64,000 bases of DNA from Amycolatopsis palatopharyngis (GTDB taxonomy: Bacteria > Actinomycetota > Actinomycetes > Mycobacteriales > Pseudonocardiaceae): assembly GCF_003385185.1 (NCBI RefSeq), contig NZ_PQHZ01000013.1, positions 1 to 64,000 on the forward strand. The letters are read 5' to 3'. The notes under the pieces are model-generated. The model was not told the DNA's origin, ran no database searches, and saw only the letters and a list, made by a program, of their open reading frames with translations. Both the position numbers and the translations under genes were made by a program. Positions 41,532-49,241 of the stretch are shown in pieces; the first letter of the stretch is position 1; every line of letters starts with the position of its first letter.

Positions 41532-41987
41532 TTAGGGCTTCCCGTCCACGAGTTGGAGCCTTCCGGTGTTCGGCGGATCGGCAACGACGCGGACGCCGTG
41601 GCCGTAGGTCCCGTCGAACACGTTGACGCGCACGGACACCGCTTGTTGAACAGCACCCGCATTGGTAAAGACAAGGATGTTGCCGGGCCCAGTGAACATC
41701 TCGCCCATGTCGATCTGCCCGCCGACGGTGTGCTGAACAAGCTCGCGCGATACGGGTTCAGCAAAACTGTGCACCTGGTCCCACTCACCAGGCACAAGCT
41801 GGCGCAGCGGAACCGATCCGCCTGCCTGGCGAAGCTCCTGTAGTTTGGCCGTCAACTGCTCGTCCGCGCGCAACTCGGTCCCTTCATCGCCGCAAGCTGT
41901 TGCAAATGGCATCAGCAAGATCAGCCCCGTCATTAGGAGCAGCCGGAGGACAAGCGATCGACTCTGACTAGTTCTGGTAAGTGCCAT
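41532..41987 (-). CDS. Lipoprotein (cassette C, proximal)
   Basis: 151 aa from ATG 41987, with signal peptide SLVLRLLLMTGLILLMPFATAC. The mature region includes QELRQAGGSVPLRQLVPGEWDQVHSFAEPVSRELVQHTVG. The start lies within the effector's last 20 nt, an overlap suggesting coupling and a direct partner role. No family recognised. Confidence 0.7.
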   Translation of the reverse strand: MALTRTSQSRSLVLRLLLMTGLILLMPFATACGDEGTELRADEQLTAKLQELRQAGGSVPLRQLVPGEWDQVHSFAEPVSRELVQHTVGGQIDMGEMFTGPGNILVFTNAGAVQQAVSVRVNVFDGTYGHGVRVVADPPNTGRLQLVDGKP

Positions 41988-43212
41988 AGTTGTCGCCGTC
42001 GCGTCCGTAGTTGTATCCGCCGGAACTGTTTCCATCGTCATGAGGTGTCGGATCGTGGCCTCCAGGTGCGGGTGGATCCGTGGCTCGGCCTGTGTCTCCG
42101 ATGCCGACCTGATCACTCGGAACCAGCCTGCCGTCCTGGCCAACCACGACCATCTCGCCATTCCGCACTGCCTGCTCGATGTGTTGCTTTAACTCGTCGG
42201 GACCTGCGTCAGGATGCTCCGCAGCGATTCGCCGGCCAACCTCGTTGTTGTGTAGATCCATGGCTTCGGACGAGGCAGGGTTGTCCGGCTTGCGCTCGTG
42301 CGCTGTGGTGTAGCCCTCGGTCCAGTCCTGGCCGAACCGGTTCGCGAGCAGTGCGTTCCAATAGGCGTGACGGAAAGCGTCCGCGTGCCCATCGGTGAGC
42401 GCCTTGCGGCCCTCTTCGCCAAAGACGTTCTCGGCGTCGTGGAGTGCGGTCTTGTAGATGCCGTATGCGTCTACGGCGCCAGCGATCCCAATGTCATCAA
42501 GGTGGCTTGCCTCGCTCGCGGTGACCTCCTGCGGCTCCATCCCGAACCGCTCAGCAAGCCATCCGAGCGCACCGCTGGGATACGTGGTCATCCCGTTCGG
42601 GTCGACTGAGACCTGGTACTTGGCGAGAATTCGGTCGTGTAGCGAACCCTGCTCGGCGCCAGCCTGAGCTGCAGCCGTCAACGTTGTGGCGCCGCCGTCA
42701 CCGATCTCGTTGCGTTCTACCTTGCCGAGAACGTCGGCGAGTTCGTTGTCGATCTCCGTAGCGCGCTGAGTGATCTGCCGAATTCGATCGAGCAACTCGG
42801 TCCTGACCTGCTGCCGCTCCTGGCTTACAGCCTCCAGCTGATCAGGTGGGGTTTCCGGCGGAGGCCCCGGGTCGATGACACTGCCGTGATCACTAACCGT
42901 CATCTGATGCGCCTGGGCCAGTGCATCTGCCTCGGACACATCGAGCAGTAGAGCGGTGATCGCGTCCGAGGCAGTCATCAGCGCGGTACGGGCGGCGTTG
43001 ACGCCCGCGACCAGGTGCTCAATACCGTCCGTGTGCTGAGCGAGTCGAGCCGATGCTGCTTGAGCAGCGTCTCCCGTCCAGCCGGTTGGCGTGGCCGCGG
43101 CGGCTAGCTCGTCACTGAACCCGAGCAGATCATCACTGCGCGCTTTGAGCTGCTGCTCAGCGGCATCGAGCAGGTCAGGTTGCCATTGACGGATCTCACC
43201 GAAGGCGGCCAT
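41968..43212 (-). CDS. WXG100-type effector with DUF6973-like domain (cassette C)
   Basis: 414 aa. N-terminal WXG100 domain (about 1-105, TGWTGDAAQAAS with Trp45), helical linker, then a C-terminal domain of about 215-358. That domain carries His276, Arg281-His282, His305-Glu306, Asp319 and Asn322-Asn323 (GHADAFRHAYWNALLA, YTTAHERKPDN, AMDLHNNEVGRR). The His/Asp/Asn pattern matches DUF6973-type toxin C-termini. A Gly/Asn/Tyr-rich tail ends it. Start ATG directly follows the small partner's TAG. Likely an antibacterial hydrolase; chemistry not known. Confidence 0.82.
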   Translation of the reverse strand: MAAFGEIRQWQPDLLDAAEQQLKARSDDLLGFSDELAAAATPTGWTGDAAQAASARLAQHTDGIEHLVAGVNAARTALMTASDAITALLLDVSEADALAQAHQMTVSDHGSVIDPGPPPETPPDQLEAVSQERQQVRTELLDRIRQITQRATEIDNELADVLGKVERNEIGDGGATTLTAAAQAGAEQGSLHDRILAKYQVSVDPNGMTTYPSGALGWLAERFGMEPQEVTASEASHLDDIGIAGAVDAYGIYKTALHDAENVFGEEGRKALTDGHADAFRHAYWNALLANRFGQDWTEGYTTAHERKPDNPASSEAMDLHNNEVGRRIAAEHPDAGPDELKQHIEQAVRNGEMVVVGQDGRLVPSDQVGIGDTGRATDPPAPGGHDPTPHDDGNSSGGYNYGRDGDNYGTYQN

Positions 43213-43527
43213 CTAGATCGGTCTCATTCCGCCGGTGCGGTTAAACCGTATATCCGCTTCGGCGGCGTCTTCGTTCACCGCATAGTGCGTACTCGCGGCC
43301 AAGAGCGTTTCGCTGTGCTCGCGAACTGCGTCGCCGTAGTGCCTGATTTCATCCTTCCAGGCAGTGGACAACGTGCGTGCAGCCTGCGCGGACCGGGCAC
43401 CAGGCAACGCTTCCGGCACACCGGTCAGAGTGCCCGCCAGGTCAATAGAGGTCAGCTGGTCAGCCAGGTCCGCAGCAGCGTTTCCCGCGCTGGCGATCGC
43501 CTCCAGCGTGACTTGATACCCGTTCAC
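43213..43527 (-). CDS. Small WXG100/ESX-like partner (cassette C)
   Basis: 104-aa helical protein from GTG 43527, with AGGGGGAGAT upstream. Pattern NGYQVTLEAIASAGNAAADLADQLTSIDLAG...ARTLSTAWKDEIRHYGDAVREHSETLLAASTHYAVNEDAAEADIRF, with YAVNE resembling YxxxE. It is the first gene of the cassette C chain and its stop abuts the effector's ATG. Confidence 0.75.
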   Translation of the reverse strand: MNGYQVTLEAIASAGNAAADLADQLTSIDLAGTLTGVPEALPGARSAQAARTLSTAWKDEIRHYGDAVREHSETLLAASTHYAVNEDAAEADIRFNRTGGMRPI

Positions 43528-43731
43528 ATCTCCCCCTGCGTTCCCCACGCGAACACGGTACGACAGCACGGGATGAAGTATGGGGGTTCAACCGAATGCC
43601 ACCCATCAGGAGCAGTTTTCCGAAAGTGGGCTTCACGAGTCCGGGCGTCAGCGCATTCGTCAACAGCCATGTTCAATGCAGAACCGCTGTTCGGGCTACA
43701 ACTCGTCCGCGAGCACCTACTTCGTTGGTGA

Positions 43732-45960
43732 TCAGGTGATGCCGAGTCGGTGTTGCTCGGCCAGGATGATTCGCCGTTCCATCGGGACGGCCTCGTCGTC
43801 GAGGACGGCCGGTCGGTGCTCGCTGGTGTCCACAGACCGGTTATCGGCGTCCTTGGCGTCGCTCTTGCGCGCGAATTCGGCAAACAGCAGGCTCTTGCGT
43901 TCCTGGATCTCCCGTATGCGCTCGTCAACGGTGCCCTTGGCCAACAGCCGGTGCACCTGCACCTTGCGGATCTGGCCCATTCGGTAGGCCCGCGCGATCG
44001 CCTGCTCCTCCGTGCTCGGCTTCCACTGCGGCTCAGCGAGGATCACCACGGACGCGGCCTGCACGTTCAGCCCAACGCCACCGGCCTCGATCTGGCTGAG
44101 CAACACGGCGTGGCCCTCGTGCCGGGTGAAGGCGTCGACCAGTTCCTGCCGCGCGGGCGCTGGCACCGAACCACTGATCGGGCCCATCGCGGCGCCGCCG
44201 AGCTTGTCCTGAATCGTGCTCAGCACCTGCAGGAAATAGGAGAACACGATCACTTTGCGCCCGTCCTCCCGCGCCTCGTCGACGATCTCCGCGAGGCGGT
44301 CGAGCTTGGCCGAGTCGGGCGATTTCCAGGCGGCCTGGCGCATCTGCATGAGCTTGCGGTCGCGCACGTCGGCTTCGTAGATCTTCTCGTCGGCGGGAGT
44401 GGGCTGCACCCAGTCCTCGATCTCGATCTTGTCGGGCAGCTCGGTGAGCACGTCCTCCTGGTTGCGGCGCAGGTACACCGGGGCGACGACGCGGCGGAAC
44501 CGCTTGGCGCCCGCGATCGCGTCGGTGGCATTCACCCGCGCGGCGACTTTCGGTTGCAGGTACTGGACGAGGTTTCGGAACTCCTCGACGCGGTTCTCCA
44601 TCGGAGTTCCGGTAAGGAACAGGACGCGCTGCGCGTTGGTGCCTGCCGCGGCGATGACCTGCGAGCGGCGCGCGTTCGGGTTCTTCACGTAGTGGGCCTC
44701 GTCCACCACCAGCAAGGCGACCTCGCTGTTCAGCACACCGTCCAGCCGGTCGAGGGTGTTGAAGGTGGTCACCGCGACGCCCCCGGCGCGCAACCACCGC
44801 TGGGTCGCGGAGTCCCGGTCGGCGCCGTGCAGGCTGTGGGCGCTGAGCTTGGTGTGCTTGCCGATCTCGTTGATCCAGTTGATCTGCACACTCGCGGGGC
44901 AGACGACGAGGAAACGGAGCTGGCCTTTGGCAGCCAGATGCGCCATGACGGTCAGCGCCTCCACGGTCTTACCGAGCCCCATCTCGTCGCCCAGGATCGA
45001 GCGCTGCTGATGGATCGCGTACTGCGCGCCGAACGCCTGGTAGCCGCGGAGGGTGGCGGTGAGCATGCTGAGGTCCAGCGGGACCGCGCTGATCGCCTGC
45101 CGCAGCTCTTCCGGGATGTAGCCCTGGGCAGCTTCGGTCTCGTCCTGCTCACCGGCACCGCCGACTGTGGACAGCAGCGCGTTGACCGAGGCAGCCTCGT
45201 TGGCGTACTCCTGCCACAGCTGCTGCGGGCTGTAGGAGTCGGGGTTGAGCGCCCGTTCCTGCTGCTGCACGGTCTGTTGCAGCGACACCACGCGGGGTTC
45301 GGCGAGGATCGCGTCGAGCTGCGCCAACGCGGCGAGGGCAGAACGCTTCTTGGCACGCCCACTGAAGAACATGCTCGCGCGGCTGGCCGCGCGCTCGGCC
45401 TGCGCCACCAGCGGAGTGGTCTGCGCGACGAACTGTTGCAGCGGTTGCCGCAACGACGCGACCGCACTGTCGGCGCGGCGAGTGGCGGCGAGGATCGCGA
45501 GCAGCTGGGTCTGGCCGGGGTCCTGGCGGTCGGGGTCGAGCCGAACCCGGGTGTCGCGCCGCAACTGCGCGGCGAGTTGACGCGCGACCGACGACACCCG
45601 CTGGGACGTCTGTGGCCCGATCCCCGGCACAGCCTCCAACTGGAACGGTTGCGCGTTGGCGACGCTGCCGACCGTGCTGTAGCCGGCATCGGCGAGCGTG
45701 CCGAGGCGTGCGCCCTTGCCGGCGAGGTCGCGCAGCTCGGTGATCGGCTTGGCGTGCAGGGCGACCTGTACCTGCCGGTCGGCCAAGATCGCAGTCTGCT
45801 GCTGGGCGCTCGCCCGCAACGCTGCTGGCGCGTTGAGTAGCGCGGCGGTGCGCTCGGCGAAGGCACGGACACTGTCGATGGTGGCCCGCGCCGCCGCGCC
45901 GACCTTCGCCTTGGCGGCATCGACCGCCGAATCGGGGGGCTGGGTATCGGGCGGCGGCAT
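43732..45960 (-). CDS. SNF2-family helicase with helix-hairpin-helix
   Basis: 742 aa. An N-terminal helical region contains a HhH-like element (DAGYSTVGSVANAQPFQLEAVPGIGPQTSQRVSS). A coiled-coil region follows. The SNF2 ATPase core is about 300-700, with Walker A GDEMGLGKTVEA, DEAH in LLVVDEAHYVKNP, LTGTPMENR, VFSYFLQVL, SQIEAGGVGLNVQAAS and ARAYRMGQIRKVQV. The motifs are intact, so it is probably an active DNA translocase. It begins within 10 nt of the hsdS stop, so it is part of that operon. An in-frame TTG start at 45966 is possible. Confidence 0.88.
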   Translation of the reverse strand: MPPPDTQPPDSAVDAAKAKVGAAARATIDSVRAFAERTAALLNAPAALRASAQQQTAILADRQVQVALHAKPITELRDLAGKGARLGTLADAGYSTVGSVANAQPFQLEAVPGIGPQTSQRVSSVARQLAAQLRRDTRVRLDPDRQDPGQTQLLAILAATRRADSAVASLRQPLQQFVAQTTPLVAQAERAASRASMFFSGRAKKRSALAALAQLDAILAEPRVVSLQQTVQQQERALNPDSYSPQQLWQEYANEAASVNALLSTVGGAGEQDETEAAQGYIPEELRQAISAVPLDLSMLTATLRGYQAFGAQYAIHQQRSILGDEMGLGKTVEALTVMAHLAAKGQLRFLVVCPASVQINWINEIGKHTKLSAHSLHGADRDSATQRWLRAGGVAVTTFNTLDRLDGVLNSEVALLVVDEAHYVKNPNARRSQVIAAAGTNAQRVLFLTGTPMENRVEEFRNLVQYLQPKVAARVNATDAIAGAKRFRRVVAPVYLRRNQEDVLTELPDKIEIEDWVQPTPADEKIYEADVRDRKLMQMRQAAWKSPDSAKLDRLAEIVDEAREDGRKVIVFSYFLQVLSTIQDKLGGAAMGPISGSVPAPARQELVDAFTRHEGHAVLLSQIEAGGVGLNVQAASVVILAEPQWKPSTEEQAIARAYRMGQIRKVQVHRLLAKGTVDERIREIQERKSLLFAEFARKSDAKDADNRSVDTSEHRPAVLDDEAVPMERRIILAEQHRLGIT

Positions 45961-45969
45961 GTCCAAGGC

Positions 45970-47202
45970 TCAGCGCACCCCCGAGCGAGCGGTGGTCACG
46001 TCGAGCTGCCCAGTGACAGCCGCTGTGATGAGCGCCTGCCGCCGCTCCGCGAGAAGGTCGAGTTGCCGTTTAATAGCATCTCCCGTATCGGCCAGATGCC
46101 TCCAAGACAATTCTATACGGTCCACAATATCCTCCTGCACTCTTCGCTCTGGCACATGGACCGGAAACGAGCGCAGGAAATCGTTGTTGACAATTGGCAA
46201 GGTCGTGTATGGGGCAAGATCTAGAATCTCAGATTGAGCAGCCCACAACTGCCAGGCTAAAAACTTGGAGCTTATCAACCTATTCGTTTCGATGGCCGTT
46301 ATCTGTTGATTACCCGACGCCGGAAAGTCCAGGTACGCCACTTTACCAGCAGTAGCGCCGATTCCAACGATCAAAACGGAGTCCGGTTCAAAACGCGGGA
46401 CCACTCCGTCTGCAACAGCTTCCGATGACAGATGCTTCTGCGGCTGCCCGAGTTGGATTCCACCAACAAAACTGGCCGGAGCAAACCATGGTACTCCTGC
46501 TTTGTTTTCTCCGAAATAGTTTCGACCAGCGGAGGGAGGAGTTGCTCGTGTCTTGACACGTGAGACAACTCTGCGAACAGGAAGAGCCTGGGACCGAGAG
46601 CCGCCCCACGCCAACAGTCTACCTGTGGCAGCCTTAACTTCCGAATCAAATCGACCGAAAAGAGTAGCGCGAAACTTCTTCCGCAGTTGCGCGAGTTGGT
46701 CGACCCGGGAGGTTTCGGCGTCGAGGAAGTCGGCGATGCGCCGCTGCTCCTCCAGGGGAATATCGGCGACAGGAAAATCCCGGACGAAGTCATCTGGAAC
46801 GCGTTGTAGGCCCGCAACGCCCTGGAAGGCGGTGACGCCCTCAGTCAGGAAGGGTGCGGACAGCACCACATAGCGGAGGAAGCGAGCATCAACCGTAAGC
46901 TTTGGCCTTAACACGTGTAGCTCTGTGCTGCCGGCTCCAATCCCACCCAAAAGGCCCTTCGCTATAGCCGACCGCCCTGCTTGAAAAGTCGGGGTGACTT
47001 TCGGGACGACCACGTCACCGTTCCGGAATCGGGTATAGCCGGTAGAGACCTCCGTTTTGGGCCGCTTTCGCTTCATATCAACCCTGCTGTCCGCCCATAC
47101 CGTCTCTAGCGGCATGAAAGTAACTTCATCGTCTGGAGAGAGGCGATCAAATTCGGGAGTGGGCGGGTTGATGTCGGCGAGGTGGCGAAGGCGGAGGTTC
47201 AC
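45970..47202 (-). CDS. hsdS: Type I restriction specificity subunit
   Basis: 410 aa with the two-TRD layout: TRD1 about 1-150, conserved helix IPLEEQRRIADFLDAETSRVDQLAQLRKKF (about 152-185), TRD2 about 200-360, second helix VQEDIVDRIELSWRHLADTGDAIKRQLDLLAERRQALITAAVTGQLDV. The TRD-coding parts are clearly AT-richer than flanking DNA. It sets the DNA sequence recognised by HsdM/HsdR. Overlaps hsdM by 4 nt. Confidence 0.93.
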   Translation of the reverse strand: MNLRLRHLADINPPTPEFDRLSPDDEVTFMPLETVWADSRVDMKRKRPKTEVSTGYTRFRNGDVVVPKVTPTFQAGRSAIAKGLLGGIGAGSTELHVLRPKLTVDARFLRYVVLSAPFLTEGVTAFQGVAGLQRVPDDFVRDFPVADIPLEEQRRIADFLDAETSRVDQLAQLRKKFRATLFGRFDSEVKAATGRLLAWGGSRSQALPVRRVVSRVKTRATPPSAGRNYFGENKAGVPWFAPASFVGGIQLGQPQKHLSSEAVADGVVPRFEPDSVLIVGIGATAGKVAYLDFPASGNQQITAIETNRLISSKFLAWQLWAAQSEILDLAPYTTLPIVNNDFLRSFPVHVPERRVQEDIVDRIELSWRHLADTGDAIKRQLDLLAERRQALITAAVTGQLDVTTARSGVR

Positions 47203-49178
47203 TCGGTCACCTCATTGAGAAGGCGCTGGATTTGAGTCTCGAGGTCCTTCAGTTCGGCGTCAATCTCCTCGAGCGGCCTTGGTGGCACGTACTTGTAGAA
47301 GTGTCGTGTAAACGGGATTTCATAGCCGATCTTGGTCTTGTCGTGGTCTACCCAGGCGTCCGGCACATGCGGCAGCACCTCGCGGGCCATGTATTCGTCG
47401 ATGTCCTCGTCGAGGTGCACGTTCTCGTTGTCACGCAGGTCGGTGTCCGGCAGTGGGTTGCCCTTCTTGTCGAGCTGCAGCTCACCCTCCGGATCGCTGA
47501 CCGATACCGCATTCCACACTGCCTTGTCGACTGCGGCGGGTAGCTTGCCCAGTGGTGACAGTGCCTCCGCCAGCACTGGGGCGAACTTGGCGCGGGAGAA
47601 CAACGCTGACACCCCTATCAACGGGCGCAGCGCATCAACCAGCTTCTCCCGGTGCTCGTACTTCGCCAGAGGCTTGGCGACCTCCAGTTCCGCCAGCGTC
47701 TCCTCGGTGACCTCGAAGCGCAGCTTCAGCGGCCGCTCCACGGTGATCCGGCGGTAGCCGAAGTCGCGCGTTGCGAAGACCTTCACCTTCTCGTGCATCG
47801 GGTGCTCGGCATCCTCCGCCGCCGTCAGCGCCTCGCCATACAGCGCCGTAAGCTTCGCGATCTCCTCGTCCGGGATGTACTTACGCTTGTCCCCCAATGA
47901 CTTGCGCATCTTTGCCCAGTGCTCCCGTGCGTCGAGCAGGATCACCTTTCCGCGGTGCGCCTTGTCCTTCCGGTTCGACAGGATCCAGAAGTAGGTGGAG
48001 ATGCCCGTGTTATAGAAGAGTTGGTCGGGCAGGGCGACGATCGCTTCGAGCCAGTCGTTCTCCAGAATCCATTGCCGGATCTTGGACTCGCCCGACTCGG
48101 CCGCGCCAGTGAACAGCGGCGAGCCGTTGAAGACGATCGCCAGTCGCGAGCCGGCACCGTCTTCCGAAGGCTTCTTCATGTGGTGAATCATGTGCTGCAG
48201 GAACAGCAGCGACCCGTCGTTGATACGCGGCAATCCGGCACCGAAGCGGCCGGCGTGGCCGACCTTCGCCTCGTTCTCGACCTCGTCCTTGACCTTCTTC
48301 CACTCCACCCCGAACGGCGGGTTGGCCAGCAGGTAGTCGAATTTCTTGCTGTGGTGCCGATCCTGGCTGAACGAGTTGCCGAGCTTGATGTTTCCGGCGT
48401 TCTCGCCCTTGATCATCATGTCCGACTTGCAGATCGCGTAAGACTCCGCGTTGAGCTCCTGCCCGTGCGGCACGACCGTCGCCTGCGGGTTGTGCTCGAG
48501 GATGAAGTCCTCGGCCGCGGTGAGCATCCCGCCCGTCCCGCAGGCGGGATCGAGTACCGTCTTCACCACGCCGGGCGTGGTCAGCTCCTGCTCGTCCGGC
48601 GCGAGCAACAGATTGACCATCAAGCGGATCACCTCGCGCGGGGTGAAGTGTTCACCCGCGGTCTCGTTCGAGATTTCCGAGAACCGCCGGATCAGCTCCT
48701 CGAACGCGTAGCCCATTTCGTGGTTGCTTACCGTCTTCGGACTGAGGTCGATCTCGGCGAACTTCGACGCCACCTGATAGGTCAGCCCCGCCCCGTCCAG
48801 CCGGGCCAACTGCGTCTGGAACTCGTATGCCTCGAAGATCTCGCCAGCATTGTCCGAGAACGCGCCGATATAGGACCTTAGGTTGTTCGCCACGTTGTCC
48901 TGATCCCGCACCGCAGCCTGAAAGTCCAGCTTCGAGGTGTTGTAGAAATCCACCCCCGAAGCCTTCTTGAGCATGTGGTCCATGTTCTGGACCTTGCCCG
49001 TCAGCTCCGCCTTGCGCGCCAGCACCTTGTCCTTCGTGGGCGCAAGCACGCAGTCCAGCCTGCGCAGCACGGTGAACGGCAGGATCACCTTGCCGTACTC
49101 GGACTGTTTGTAGTCACCACGCAGCAGGTCTGCCACCGACCAGATGAAGCTCGCCAGCCGGGTGTTCGTCGTGCTCAC
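47199..49178 (-). CDS. hsdM: Type I N6-adenine DNA methyltransferase
   Basis: 659 aa. HsdM_N helical bundle at the start (FIWSVADLLRGDYKQSEYGKVILPFTVLRRLD). Methylase motif I VLDPACGTGGMLTAAEDF (about 210-227) and catalytic motif IV DYLLANPPFGVEW (about 280-292). The C-terminus binds HsdS. ATG start. It methylates adenines in the site chosen by HsdS. First gene of the hsdM-hsdS-SNF2 operon. Confidence 0.95.
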   Translation of the reverse strand: MSTTNTRLASFIWSVADLLRGDYKQSEYGKVILPFTVLRRLDCVLAPTKDKVLARKAELTGKVQNMDHMLKKASGVDFYNTSKLDFQAAVRDQDNVANNLRSYIGAFSDNAGEIFEAYEFQTQLARLDGAGLTYQVASKFAEIDLSPKTVSNHEMGYAFEELIRRFSEISNETAGEHFTPREVIRLMVNLLLAPDEQELTTPGVVKTVLDPACGTGGMLTAAEDFILEHNPQATVVPHGQELNAESYAICKSDMMIKGENAGNIKLGNSFSQDRHHSKKFDYLLANPPFGVEWKKVKDEVENEAKVGHAGRFGAGLPRINDGSLLFLQHMIHHMKKPSEDGAGSRLAIVFNGSPLFTGAAESGESKIRQWILENDWLEAIVALPDQLFYNTGISTYFWILSNRKDKAHRGKVILLDAREHWAKMRKSLGDKRKYIPDEEIAKLTALYGEALTAAEDAEHPMHEKVKVFATRDFGYRRITVERPLKLRFEVTEETLAELEVAKPLAKYEHREKLVDALRPLIGVSALFSRAKFAPVLAEALSPLGKLPAAVDKAVWNAVSVSDPEGELQLDKKGNPLPDTDLRDNENVHLDEDIDEYMAREVLPHVPDAWVDHDKTKIGYEIPFTRHFYKYVPPRPLEEIDAELKDLETQIQRLLNEVTE

Positions 49179-49241
49179 AGGTTCTCCCTCAGGGATTTGC
49201 GGGTAACGATCGTCTTGTCGGTCGGGGCGTAGCGAATGTTT

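Noticed and set aside
43528..43731. Gap between cassette C and the SNF2 gene
   Set aside because: Examined for a small gene or tRNA; GGGGTTCAACCGAATGCCACCC looked briefly like a tRNA T-arm, but no acceptor or anticodon stem can be formed.
43750..45840. 696-aa plus-strand open frame
   Set aside because: Lies antisense to the SNF2 gene with intact helicase motifs; its translation shows no domain and shadow-type composition.
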